From Aureimonas sp. OT7 (GTDB taxonomy: Bacteria; Pseudomonadota; Alphaproteobacteria; Rhizobiales; Rhizobiaceae), in NCBI RefSeq assembly GCF_014844055.1, contig NZ_CP062167.1, positions 3,199,501 to 3,263,500 on the forward strand: 64,000 bases of DNA, read 5' to 3'. Every line of letters begins with the position of its first letter. Within the stretch, counting starts at the first letter, position 1. The translations under genes and the position numbers were made by a program. The notes under the pieces were generated by a model. The model was not told where the DNA came from. It ran no database searches and saw only the letters and a program-made list of their open reading frames with translations. Of this stretch, positions 27,663 through 35,921 are shown one piece after another.

Positions 27663-29089
27663 CTGCGTCTTTCCCAACTGGTCGTCCGCTCGCCCGTGGC
27701 CGCGTCGCGCCCATCCTTGAGGAGGATGCCTTCGACGGCAAGGGCATCGCGGATGGCATCGGCCGCCGCAAATTCCTTGCGCTTCAACAGATCGAGACGC
27801 TCTGCGATCCGTTCAAGGGATGCGACGTCGAGAGCGTCGGCGCGCAGCGGCTCGATGCCGATCAGGCGCAGGCTGGCAAGCGCCGCCCCCGCCTCGCCGC
27901 CGTCGAACAGCTCATGCACCCGCGCAAGGGCCGCCGACAGCGCCAGATCGTCCTTCAACGCATCCAGGAAACGCGCATCCGGCTCGGCGTCCGCAGGGGT
28001 GGCCGACAGGCCGGCCGCACGGGCCATCCGCTCCCATCGATCCAGTTCGCGCAGGGCCTCCTCCAGGCGGGCGTGGGTGAAGTCGAGGGGCTCGCGATAG
28101 TGCGTCTTCAAGAGCGCCAGCCGCACGACCTCGCCGGGCCAGGAACGGCCGCCGATCTTCCGGGTCGCCAGGATATCGTTGATGGTGACGAAATTGCCTT
28201 CCGACTTCGACATCTTGCGCCCTTCGACCTGCACGAAGCCGTTGTGCAGCCAGACCTGCGCCATGCGGTCGGTGCCGTGCGCGCAGCAGGACTGGGCGAT
28301 CTCGTTTTCATGATGCGGGAAGATCAGGTCCAGGCCCCCGCCATGGATGTCGAAGACGGGGCCGAGGTGCACCTCGCTCATGGCAGAGCATTCGATATGC
28401 CATCCCGGCCGCCCCCGCCCGCCGATCCCGGCAGGCGACGACCACCCCGGCTCCTCCATGGTGGAGGGCTTCCACAGCACGAAATCGGTCGGGTCTTTCT
28501 TGTACGATGCCACCTCGACCCGCGCGCCGGCGATCATCTCGTCCAGGCTTCGGCCGGACAAGGCGCCGTATTCCGGCATGGACGGCGTATGGAACAGGAC
28601 GTGACGGTCGGCGACATAGGCGTTGCCCTTGTCGACCAGGGTTTCGATCATGGCCTTCATGGCGTCGATGTGGTCGGTGGCACGCGGCTCGACATCCGGC
28701 GGCAGCGCCCCGAGCGCGGCGATGTCGGCATGAAACTGCCGCGTCGTGCCGGCCGTCACCCGGGCGATGGCCTCGTTCAACGGCAGATCCGGATGCTCGC
28801 TTGCCGCCCGCGCGTTGATCTTGTCGTCGACGTCGGTGATGTTGCGGACGTAGCGCACATGCGCCTCGCCATAGAGGTGGCGCAGCAGGCGGTACAGCGT
28901 GTCGAAGACGATGACCGGGCGCGCATTCCCGATATGGGCGAAATCGTAGACGGTGGGCCCGCAGACATACATGCGCACCTGCCTTGCATCGGTCGTGCGG
29001 CCGGCATCCGCCCAATCCAGCGGACGGAATTCCTCCTTGCGGCGCGTCAGCGTGTTGGTCAGCGAAAGCCCGCGAAACCCGTCGTCCAT
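27659..29089 (-). CDS. cysS: Cysteinyl-tRNA synthetase
   Basis: A 476-residue class I aminoacyl-tRNA synthetase. Marks are [18 protein letters not shown] (HIGH-type motif HIGN and the first zinc Cys), WHIECSAMS and HHENEIAQS (further zinc ligands), and KMSKSEGNF (KMSKS). The length and order are normal. It charges tRNA-Cys. Two overlapping genes follow (pip, GFA). Confidence 0.96.
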   Translation of the reverse strand: MDDGFRGLSLTNTLTRRKEEFRPLDWADAGRTTDARQVRMYVCGPTVYDFAHIGNARPVIVFDTLYRLLRHLYGEAHVRYVRNITDVDDKINARAASEHPDLPLNEAIARVTAGTTRQFHADIAALGALPPDVEPRATDHIDAMKAMIETLVDKGNAYVADRHVLFHTPSMPEYGALSGRSLDEMIAGARVEVASYKKDPTDFVLWKPSTMEEPGWSSPAGIGGRGRPGWHIECSAMSEVHLGPVFDIHGGGLDLIFPHHENEIAQSCCAHGTDRMAQVWLHNGFVQVEGRKMSKSEGNFVTINDILATRKIGGRSWPGEVVRLALLKTHYREPLDFTHARLEEALRELDRWERMARAAGLSATPADAEPDARFLDALKDDLALSAALARVHELFDGGEAGAALASLRLIGIEPLRADALDVASLERIAERLDLLKRKEFAAADAIRDALAVEGILLKDGRDAATGERTTSWERRR

Positions 29090-29243
29090 GATGCATCATA
29101 CCCCGTCATGACAGGTGGCGATTGCTAACCGGATTTCCCCGTAATGACAATTCGCGGGTGCCGGGCCTGAAGCCCTCGGGGCCGCAGCAACACGAAACCG
29201 TGTCTTCTTGTGGCGACGCCCGCAGGATTCGGCGTTCACGCTT

Positions 29244-29278
29244 CGTTACAGATCTTTTACTTTTTGTTAGCTGTAACG
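29244..29278. promoter_or_regulatory. Inverted repeat in the cysS/29365 spacer
   Basis: Perfect eight-base arms CGTTACAG and CTGTAACG flank a 19-base AT-rich spacer. The region lies between divergent cysS (start 29089) and the small gene at 29365 and is markedly AT-rich, so it probably contains promoter elements. Whether the repeat is a protein site or an RNA hairpin is not clear. Confidence 0.4.
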
Positions 29279-29364
29279 CGCAATATTACTGAGATACTCG
29301 CCGTTATCCGGTCGCAATTGTTCAGTTTAACGAAGGCCGGGACGAACAGATAACGAGACCGACG

Positions 29365-29556
29365 ATGAAGACGCAGAACCAGACCCATGACCCATTCCGC
29401 TCCAGGCGCGAGCGCGAAAGCGAAGTAAAGCTGGTGCAGAAGTACCGGGGAATCGGGATCGCGGCAGTGGCTGCCGCGGGTTCGCGGATGGGCCGCGTGT
29501 CGGCGGTCGTTCAGCCGGCACCGCACGCCGGACATCTCGTCGAAGCCGTCGACTGA
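29365..29556 (+). CDS. Small protein of unknown function
   Basis: A 63-residue open frame. The N-terminal half is polar and charged (MKTQNQTHDPFRSRRERESE); then comes KLVQKYRGIGIAAVAAAGS and a short tail. Third codon positions are mostly G or C, as in real genes here, and an AT-rich promoter-like region lies upstream, but the ribosome site is weak and I know of no family. It converges with the SRAP gene. A frame on the other strand (29257-29535) is less convincing. Confidence 0.42.
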   Translation: MKTQNQTHDPFRSRRERESEVKLVQKYRGIGIAAVAAAGSRMGRVSAVVQPAPHAGHLVEAVD

Positions 29557-29566
29557 GCTTTACGCG

Positions 29567-30294
29567 TCAGAATGCCAGTCGCCCCTGCGCGGGCGGCTCC
29601 GGCGTCGGGCGCGGCCGCTGGATATCCGGCGACATGTCCGCAGCCGAGTTGACGCGATCGGAGATCGCGTCGATCTGCCAATCCATGCCCTGGGCGTCTT
29701 CGAATACGCGCTGCAGCGCATCCGGCGCCACGTGGCGGCAATCCAGCCAGAGCTGCTCGGTATTGCGCCTCAGCGTTACGGGCTCGCGCGGGTGGATATC
29801 GGCCAACGGCCCCGCGGCGGCACGCGTCAGGATGGCAACGGTGTCGATTTCGCTGCCATCGGGGGCGAGGTAGGTTTCCATGATGGCGGCGAAGCCGAAG
29901 ACCTGCCGGTCGGTCGGCCGGACGAAATAGGGGATCGACTTTCCGGTCCCCTGCTTGTGCCACTCGTAGAAGCCGCTTGCCGGCACGATGCACCGCCGGT
30001 GAGTCAATGCCGGCCGGAAGGCATTCCGAACGGCGGCCGTTTCCGAGCGCGCGTTGAACAGAAGCGGCATGGAGGCAACGTCGCGCGTCCAGGCAGGAAT
30101 GAGGCCCCAGCGCGCCAGCAGCGCCTGCCGGCCGCCTGCCAGGCCTCCGGCCTGTCCTCGCTGCCGCCGATCACCACAAGGACGGGTTGCGACGGCGCGA
30201 TATTGTATCGCGCCGGAAACTCTTCCGGCAGCGCGACATCGAAGCGTTGGCTCACCTCTTCAGGCGCATGGGTCAGGCAAAAGCGTCCGCACAT
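29567..30294 (-). pseudogene. SRAP (YedK-type) protein gene, frameshifted
   Basis: Two overlapping frames on the same strand make up one SOS-response-associated peptidase/DNA-protein crosslink protein. The N-terminal frame (from 30294) has the catalytic MCGRF with Cys2 and RYNIAPSQPVLVV. The C-terminal frame has ALLARWGLIPAWTRD, LLFNARSETA, RRCIVPASGFYEWHK, FGFAAIMETY and ADIHPREPVTL. The reading frame must change near 30115-30130 (complement of the GC-rich GGCGGCCGGC stretch), where one base appears to be missing. All known active-site parts are otherwise present. Either the gene is freshly broken or the base is a sequencing error. SRAP proteins bind abasic sites in single-stranded DNA. Confidence 0.85.
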
Positions 30295-30359
30295 ATCTGG
30301 CAGATGGCGGCCCCGCGGCCATCCGTCAAGCGAACCGGCCAGTCGTGAAAGGAAGATGC

Positions 30360-30797
30360 ATGACGCCGCGCCTTGCCGTATCCGCCTGTCTCTTCGACCG
30401 AGAGGGCCGCGTTCTCCTGGTAAAACGCCGCAACGAACCCTATGCCGGGCGCTGGAGCCTGCCGGGTGGACGCGTCGAGGCCGGCGAGACCCTGGCCGGG
30501 GCGGTCCACCGCGAAGTGCTGGAGGAAACGGGGATCGTTGCCGGCTCCCTGACCCTTTTGTGCAAAATCACGGCGGGCGAAGGGCAACGGACGTTCGAGA
30601 TTTCGGTATTCTTCGGAACGGTCGATCGGCCGGCCCAGGCGGGCGGGGATGCAGTGGCAACCGCGTTCGTGCAACGGGCCGCCCTCGCCCGGCTGGCCGA
30701 AACTGAGGACACGACACCGGATCTGATCAAGATCGTAACCATGGCGCAACAAAGACATCGGGAGGCTGACGGCACGCTTGCCAGCGGCGGGTCGTAA
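30360..30797 (+). CDS. NUDIX hydrolase
   Basis: A 145-residue Nudix protein. The Nudix box is complete: G, five residues, E, seven residues, REVLEETGI, seen in GGRVEAGETLAG followed by AVHREVLEETGI. The N-terminal ACLFDREGRVLLVKRR strand is typical. The substrate is not predictable; such short proteins often hydrolyse ADP-ribose or oxidised nucleotides. The ATG at 30360 has GGAAG close upstream; upstream extension would run antisense into the SRAP gene. Confidence 0.9.
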   Translation: MTPRLAVSACLFDREGRVLLVKRRNEPYAGRWSLPGGRVEAGETLAGAVHREVLEETGIVAGSLTLLCKITAGEGQRTFEISVFFGTVDRPAQAGGDAVATAFVQRAALARLAETEDTTPDLIKIVTMAQQRHREADGTLASGGS

Positions 30798-30813
30798 GGG
30801 CCATTGTTCAGCC

Positions 30814-31215
30814 ATGATGAAAAGCCTACGCGATGCCCTCCCCGTCCTCTTCGTCGTGCTTGCGCTTGCGGGTCCGGGCGAGGCGCAGGAAGCCGCACCA
30901 GCGCCGGCCGCGCCGGCCCCCTACATGAAGCCGCTGGAGCGGCTGTCGACCATCCTGGGCTCGGTCCACTATCTGCGCAGCCTGTGCGGCGCCGACGACG
31001 CCGAAAGCTGGCGTGAGCGCATGAACGCCCTCCTGGAGACGCAGAAGCCGAGCGAAAGCGAACGGCGGATCCTCGTCGCTCATTTCAACGGCGGCTATCG
31101 TGCCTTCGAATCCACCTATCGGCGGTGCACGCCCTCCGCGGAACTGGCCGTCGACCGCTACCTCAAAGAGGGAGCGAAGCTTTCGACGGAGATCGCATCG
31201 CGCTACGGCACATGA
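30814..31215 (+). CDS. TIGR02301 family secreted protein
   Basis: A 133-residue protein with a signal peptide (MMKSLRDALPVLFVVLALAG, cut near AQEAAP). The mature part has YLRSLCGADDAESWRERMNALL, FNGGYRAFESTYRRCTP and YLKEGAKLSTEIASRYG, which I recognise as the alphaproteobacterial TIGR02301 family. Two Cys could form a disulfide in the periplasm. No function is known. In related genomes it lies beside a Nudix gene, as it does here. ATG 30814 or 30817; the frame is open from 30778. Confidence 0.8.
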   Translation: MMKSLRDALPVLFVVLALAGPGEAQEAAPAPAAPAPYMKPLERLSTILGSVHYLRSLCGADDAESWRERMNALLETQKPSESERRILVAHFNGGYRAFESTYRRCTPSAELAVDRYLKEGAKLSTEIASRYGT

Positions 31216-31342
31216 CCGCAATCGCGCCGGCTACGCCAAAAAGCTTAACATTAATGGCAGCTTGTGTCCTTCGGGCCCTTTCCTTCCAAAAGCAAAGAGG
31301 CTTAAACGGGGTGTTCGCATCGAAACGCAAGGGGTTTGGTAC

Positions 31343-31603
31343 ATGATCGATCTGCATGGGGCCGAACTGGACGAAGCGGTGGCCGCCGAAAAGAAGCAGG
31401 TCGCCTTCGAGTACCATAACGAAGCCTGGGCCGACGGCATGTCGGACGGAATCGAAGCCGAGATCCTTGCCGAGACAGCCATTTCCACGGCCTTGACGGA
31501 GCTTGTCCGCCGTCATGGGGAAACCGAAGTGCTGGAGCTGATGGACACATTGCGCACCCGGATCGAGCACGGCGAGTTCCGTGGTGAACGCAATCTTCAA
31601 TAA
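31343..31603 (+). CDS. Small conserved-type protein of unknown function
   Basis: An 86-residue acidic, helical protein (MIDLHGAELDEAVAAEKKQV, then a stretch rich in Ala, Glu and Leu). AAGGGG lies eight bases before ATG 31343. No signal peptide or membrane segment is seen. It overlaps the next gene by 23 bases in a different frame, so the two are probably coupled. The frame is open from 31100 but there it overlaps the previous gene. I cannot name a family. Confidence 0.72.
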   Translation: MIDLHGAELDEAVAAEKKQVAFEYHNEAWADGMSDGIEAEILAETAISTALTELVRRHGETEVLELMDTLRTRIEHGEFRGERNLQ

Positions 31604-32429
31604 GTCTTTCGTCCTCGCACTGCTCGCAGCCGCCAGCGCAGCGCCGCCGATTCTATCCGCCATCGCGGCGCCCGCGGCGGCCTTTTCGCAGATCCAGCCC
31701 GAGGAAGGCATATTCCAGCGCCGGGAAGGCATCGTGACGGTGCCGCTGCCGCCGCTGGACGATGCCCGACCGACGATCGTCGAACCCTCCCGGCGCGATT
31801 TCGAAGAACCATCCGACATGCCGCCCGCCCCGCCCGGCGGTCCGGCCCATACGCCGGACGGCTCCATCCGCGATCAGGACGCGCCGCCGGGCCGGCCAGC
31901 CGTCGATGACGATGTGTCCGGCGCCCCCGACGCACTGCCGCTGGCGGACGACGATACCAGCCCCCTTCCCGTCTTTTACGGCGACGATGCATTGCCAAAG
32001 CCGGTCCGCGACCTGCGGGAACGGCTTGTCGATGCCGCACGGAGCGGCGACATCGAGAAGCTGAGACCCTATCTGGAGCCGGGCGAAGACGGGACGGCGC
32101 TGTCGGTCTTTCCGCTGGACGGCGACCCGGTCGAATTCCTGAAGGCGAATTCAGGCGACGGCGACGGCGTCGAGCTGATGGCGATCCTGCTGGAGGTGCT
32201 GGAAAGCGGCCATGTTCGCGTCGATGCCGGCCGCGACAGCGAAATCTACGTCTGGCCCTACTTCACGCAGGTTCCGCTGGAAACACTCGACAAGCCGAAG
32301 CTCGTCGAGCTGTTCGAACTGGTCACCGCAGGCGACTATCAGCGTATGCTCGAAAACGGCGCCTATGATTTCTACCGCGTCGGCATTTCGCCGGAAGGGC
32401 GGCTGGAATTCTTCCTGATGGCGGACTGA
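31581..32429 (+). CDS. Secreted protein of unknown function
   Basis: A 282-residue protein starting at GTG 31581 (another GTG at 31584). It begins with a signal peptide (about 35 residues to AAPAAAFS). Residues about 50-130 are a low-complexity Pro/Asp/Ala linker. The C-terminal 150 residues are a compact domain (LPKPVRDLRERLVDAARSGD, FPLDGDPVEFLKANSGDGDG, YVWPYFTQVPLETL, FYRVGISPEGRLEFFLMAD). Similar proteins occur in other Rhizobiales as far as I recall, with no assigned role. It probably acts in the periplasm, the linker tying the domain to a membrane or wall partner. Confidence 0.75.
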   Translation: MVNAIFNKSFVLALLAAASAAPPILSAIAAPAAAFSQIQPEEGIFQRREGIVTVPLPPLDDARPTIVEPSRRDFEEPSDMPPAPPGGPAHTPDGSIRDQDAPPGRPAVDDDVSGAPDALPLADDDTSPLPVFYGDDALPKPVRDLRERLVDAARSGDIEKLRPYLEPGEDGTALSVFPLDGDPVEFLKANSGDGDGVELMAILLEVLESGHVRVDAGRDSEIYVWPYFTQVPLETLDKPKLVELFELVTAGDYQRMLENGAYDFYRVGISPEGRLEFFLMAD

Positions 32430-32455
32430 CGTGGCGTAGCGGAACACAACGCCCG

Positions 32456-33790
32456 TCAGGCCTGCAACGCCTCGGCGAAGCGGGCGACCTCGCCCCGCGA
32501 CGGTGTGGCCACCTCGCCCTCCCACATCACCCGCTGGCCGCGAACGATGGTGCCCACCGGCCAGCCGGTCACCTCGACGCCGTCATACGGCGTCCACTGC
32601 GCCCGGGAGCCGATCCACGAATTGCGAATCGTCTCGCGCCGCTTGAGGTCGGCGATGGTGAAATCGGCGTCATAGCCGACGGCGATGCGCCCCTTGCCCG
32701 CCAGCCCGAAGATGCGCTGCGGCCCGGCCGATGTCAGGTCCACGAAACGGGCCAGGCTGAGCCGGCCCTTCGCCACGTGGTCCAGCATGATGGGCACCAG
32801 AGTCTGCACGCCGGTCATGCCGGAGGGCGATGCCGGGTAGGGTCTGGCCTTTTCCTCCAGCGTGTGCGGCGCATGGTCCGAGCCGAGCACGTCGACGATG
32901 CCCTGCGCGATGCCATGCCAGATGCCGCTGCGATGCGCGTCGGAGCGGACCGGCGGGTTCATCTGCAAAAGAGTGCCGAGGCGGGCGTAATCCGCGTCAC
33001 ACCTGGTCAGGTGATGCGGCGTCGCCTCGCAGGTTGCATGCTCCTTGTGATCCGCAAGGAAGAGGATCTCTTCGGCCGTCGAGATGTGCAGGACATGTAT
33101 CCGCGCACCGGTTTCCCGCGCGATCCGGACAAGCCGCCGCGTGCATTCCATGGCGGCGACGGCATCGCGCCAGACGGGATGCGATGACGGGTCGCCCTCG
33201 ACACGCTCGGACATGCGCTCGCGGAGCCGATACTCGTCCTCCGAATGGAAGGCCGCGCGGCGGCGCGTATTGCGCAGGATCTCCCGCACGCCTTGATCGT
33301 CCTCCACCAGCAGCGAGCCCGTGGAGGAGCCCATGAACACCTTGATGCCGGCAGCGCCGGGAAGCCGCTCCAGTTCTGCAACGTCGTGGGCGTTTTCACG
33401 CGTGCCGCCGACCCAGAAGGCGAAGTCGCAGTGCATGCGATGATGGCCGCGCGCCACCTTGTCGGCCAGGGCCGCCTCGCTTGTCGTCAGCGGATCGGTG
33501 TTGGGCATCTCGAAGACGGTCGTGACGCCGCCCAGCACGGCCGCCCGCGATCCCGTTTGCAGATCTTCCTTGTGGGTGGGGCCCGGCTCGCGGAAGTGGA
33601 CCTGGCTGTCGATGACGCCGGGCAGGATATGCAGCCCGGTGCAGTCGACGACCTCGCCGGCGGCCTCCGCCGCGATGCTTCCGATATGGGCGATGCGTCC
33701 GTCGCGGATACCGATATCGCGCGGGCCCTCGCCATCCTGATTGACGACCGTGCCGCCCTTCAACACCGTTTCGAACCGCTCGGCCATCAT
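32456..33790 (-). CDS. pyrC: Dihydroorotase (rhizobial type I)
   Basis: A 444-residue amidohydrolase for the third step of pyrimidine synthesis. Marks are VIDSQVHFREPGPTHKEDL, FEMPNTDPLT, the carboxylated Lys K150 in GIKVFMGSS, HVLHISTAEE, CEATPHHLT and LGSDHAPHTLEEK. The usual HxH metal pair reads Q63-V-H65; I recall this Gln in rhizobial relatives, so it is probably a subgroup trait, perhaps with altered metal use. Two ATGs lie at 33790 and 33787 with GAGGG upstream. It is divergent from ygfZ; a second classical PyrC may exist elsewhere in the genome. Confidence 0.88.
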   Translation of the reverse strand: MMAERFETVLKGGTVVNQDGEGPRDIGIRDGRIAHIGSIAAEAAGEVVDCTGLHILPGVIDSQVHFREPGPTHKEDLQTGSRAAVLGGVTTVFEMPNTDPLTTSEAALADKVARGHHRMHCDFAFWVGGTRENAHDVAELERLPGAAGIKVFMGSSTGSLLVEDDQGVREILRNTRRRAAFHSEDEYRLRERMSERVEGDPSSHPVWRDAVAAMECTRRLVRIARETGARIHVLHISTAEEILFLADHKEHATCEATPHHLTRCDADYARLGTLLQMNPPVRSDAHRSGIWHGIAQGIVDVLGSDHAPHTLEEKARPYPASPSGMTGVQTLVPIMLDHVAKGRLSLARFVDLTSAGPQRIFGLAGKGRIAVGYDADFTIADLKRRETIRNSWIGSRAQWTPYDGVEVTGWPVGTIVRGQRVMWEGEVATPSRGEVARFAEALQA

Positions 33791-33833
33791 CGTGCCCTCA
33801 CTCCTGCGTCCAACCACGATCTGGGCGATACAG

Positions 33834-33879
33834 GGCCCGGAGCGGTTGCGCAACCGCTCCGGGCCGGCCATATCTGGCC
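33834..33879. repeat. Perfect 32-bp palindrome plus a second short palindrome
   Basis: The arm GGCCCGGAGCGGTTGC (33834-33849) is followed at once by its exact complement (33850-33865). A second repeat, GGCCA-TATC-TGGCC, follows at 33866-33879. Both sit in the 114-base spacer between divergent pyrC and ygfZ. There is no T run, so a terminator is unlikely; an operator, a cruciform or a REP-like element are possible. Confidence 0.75.
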
Positions 33880-33904
33880 GACGAACCAGCCCCTGGATGC
33901 CGCC

Positions 33905-34738
33905 ATGCCCTCTGCCCGCCAGCCCGACCGAGCGACCCTTCATGTAACCGGTCCCGATGCCCGGCACTTCCTGCAGAACCTGATCACGACCGAGTTGGAC
34001 GGCATGCCCGACACCGAGGCGCGTCCGGGCGCGCTGCTGACCCCGCAGGGCAAGATCCTGTTCGACTTCCTGGTATCCAGTCTGTCCGACGGCATCCGGC
34101 TGGACCTGGCCGCCTCGGCGCGCGATGCGCTTGCCAAGCGGCTGCACTTGTATCGCCTGCGCGCCAAGGTCGAGATTGCCCCCTCCGACGAGGCAATTGC
34201 CGCCGCCTGGGATCTGGATGTCCCCGGCCTGCGCGACATGCGCTTTCCGGACAGGACCGTTCTGCGGCTCTACGGGCCGGAAGCCGAAGGGGCGGACGAC
34301 GAGGTGGTCGCCTACCGCGCCATTCGCATCGCCGACGGGGTCGCGGAAGCGGAGGTCGATTTTCCGTCCGGCGATGTGTTCCCCCATGACGTTCTGATGG
34401 ACCAGAACGGTGGCGTCTCGTTTCGAAAGGGATGCTTCGTCGGGCAGGAGGTCGTCTCGCGGATTCAGCATCGCGGCACGGCGCGACGGCGCGTCATGGT
34501 GTTGCGGGCCGAGTCGCACATCACCCCCGGCGCCAATGTGGAAGCCGGCGGCAAGACGATCGGCACGGTGCTCTCGTCCGCCGATACGGTGGCCATGGCC
34601 ATGATCCGCATCGACCGTCTGGCCGATGCCCTGCGCGCCGACCTGCAGCCGAGCGTGGACGGGGTTGCGGTGAGCGCGGAGGTTCCCGCCTGGGCCGGCT
34701 ACGCACTGCCGGAAGCGGGCGGGGGCGAGGACGCGTGA
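33905..34738 (+). CDS. ygfZ: YgfZ-type folate-binding protein
   Basis: A 277-residue GcvT-like protein. The signature KGCFVGQE (175-182) is complete, and HFLQNLITTELD is the typical N-terminal segment. YgfZ/IBA57 proteins help Fe-S enzymes such as MiaB and act with folate in [4Fe-4S] assembly or repair. The start at 33905 gives the normal length; the frame is open for 220 more codons upstream antisense to pyrC. The following HD gene starts at the overlap GTGA. Confidence 0.92.
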   Translation: MPSARQPDRATLHVTGPDARHFLQNLITTELDGMPDTEARPGALLTPQGKILFDFLVSSLSDGIRLDLAASARDALAKRLHLYRLRAKVEIAPSDEAIAAAWDLDVPGLRDMRFPDRTVLRLYGPEAEGADDEVVAYRAIRIADGVAEAEVDFPSGDVFPHDVLMDQNGGVSFRKGCFVGQEVVSRIQHRGTARRRVMVLRAESHITPGANVEAGGKTIGTVLSSADTVAMAMIRIDRLADALRADLQPSVDGVAVSAEVPAWAGYALPEAGGGEDA

Positions 34739-35352
34739 GCCGCCGCGCACCCCGCGTCTGGCAGCGCATGCTGTCGGGCCGGCGTCTGGATCTGATGGAC
34801 CCCTCGCCCCTCGATATCGAGTTGGCCGACATCGCGCATGGTCTGGCGCGGGTCGCCCGCTGGAACGGGCAGACCACCGGCGAACATGCCTTCTCCGTGG
34901 CCCAGCATTCCCTTGTGGTGGAGCAACTGGTTGCAGCCACCAGCAAGGATGCGCGATGGCAATTGGCCGCGCTGCTGCATGACGCCCCCGAATACGTCAT
35001 CGGCGATATGATCTCGCCGTTCAAAAGCGTCCTCGGGGCCGGGTACAAGGCGATCGAAAGCCGTTTGCAACGGGCGATCCACCTGCGGTTCGGCCTGCCG
35101 GCAGACCTGCCGGCCGCGACGGCAAGGCTGGTGAAGCGGGCGGACAAGCTGTCGGCCTATTTCGAGGCGACACTTCTGGCGGGTTTCACCGTGCAGGAAG
35201 CGGAAACGCTGTTCTGCCGGCCCGACGGTGCCACTGTGGATCCGTATCTGTTGCGACCGCTTCCGGCGGGCGAGGTGGAAGCCCTGTATATCGAACGCTT
35301 TTCAACCCTCGACACCTTGGCGAAGGGCGCTGCTGTTCCAGTTTCCGGCTGA
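34735..35352 (+). CDS. HD-domain hydrolase (YfbR-like)
   Basis: A 205-residue HD-domain phosphohydrolase. Metal ligands are GEHAFSVAQHS, LLHDAPEYVIGD and RADKLSAYFEA, in the order H, HD, D. The fold is close to YfbR, which removes phosphate from deoxynucleoside monophosphates, but that activity is unproven for this group. The start is GTG 34735, overlapping the ygfZ stop as GTGA, so the pair is translationally coupled. Confidence 0.87.
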   Translation: MSRRAPRVWQRMLSGRRLDLMDPSPLDIELADIAHGLARVARWNGQTTGEHAFSVAQHSLVVEQLVAATSKDARWQLAALLHDAPEYVIGDMISPFKSVLGAGYKAIESRLQRAIHLRFGLPADLPAATARLVKRADKLSAYFEATLLAGFTVQEAETLFCRPDGATVDPYLLRPLPAGEVEALYIERFSTLDTLAKGAAVPVSG

Positions 35353-35381
35353 CACCGGAACACCGCCGAAAGTAAAGGCCG

Positions 35382-35921
35382 ATGTCCTATCTCGTCGTAT
35401 CCTCTCTCCGGGACCTGCCCGCCACAGTCGCGGAACATGGCGCGCTCGATCTCGTCACGCTGATCAACGCGGACACCGATGTAACGCGCCCCGCCGAAAT
35501 CGCTCCCGAGCGCCATCTGTTTCTGGGGATGAACGATATCGCGGCGCCACTGGACGGCATGATCCTGCCGGGAGACGACCATCTCGACGCCCTGCTGGAG
35601 TTCGGTCATCGGTGGGACAGGCACAAGCCGCTGGCCGTCCATTGCTGGGCGGGAATCTCTCGATCCACCGCCGCCGCCTACATCCTTGCGATTGCCATCA
35701 ACGAGGAGCTCGACGAGGAAGCCCTGGCCCTGGAACTGCGGCGTCGGGCACCCTCCGCGACACCGAACGCGCTGCTGATCGCGCTGGCCGACCGCAAGCT
35801 CGGCCGTCAGGGCCGCATGGTAGAGGCCATCCGCAGGATCGGTCGCGGCGCGGACGCCTTTTCCGGTACGCCCTTCATTCTGCCACTGCAGCTCGAAGCG
35901 CACGCTCCAGCGCTGCAATGA
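35382..35921 (+). CDS. Tyrosine-phosphatase-like protein
   Basis: A 179-residue protein with the PTP signature HCWAGISRS: Cys88 is the nucleophile and Arg94 binds phosphate. The rest fits a small dual-specificity phosphatase fold. I do not know its substrate; proteins of this type are found in many rhizobia. It starts 29 bases after the HD gene and so may share its operon. Its last 47 bases overlap the convergent recO. Confidence 0.83.
   Translation: MSYLVVSSLRDLPATVAEHGALDLVTLINADTDVTRPAEIAPERHLFLGMNDIAAPLDGMILPGDDHLDALLEFGHRWDRHKPLAVHCWAGISRSTAAAYILAIAINEELDEEALALELRRRAPSATPNALLIALADRKLGRQGRMVEAIRRIGRGADAFSGTPFILPLQLEAHAPALQ

Noticed and set aside
29257..29535. 92-codon frame on the minus strand in the cysS spacer
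   Set aside because: No ribosome site and no family; it covers the AT-rich promoter-like region and ends in a KK tail. The plus-strand frame at 29365 is the better candidate.
33791..34750. N-terminal extension of dihydroorotase by 320 codons
   Set aside because: It is antisense to ygfZ and would cross the 32-bp palindrome; the family length fits a start at 33790.
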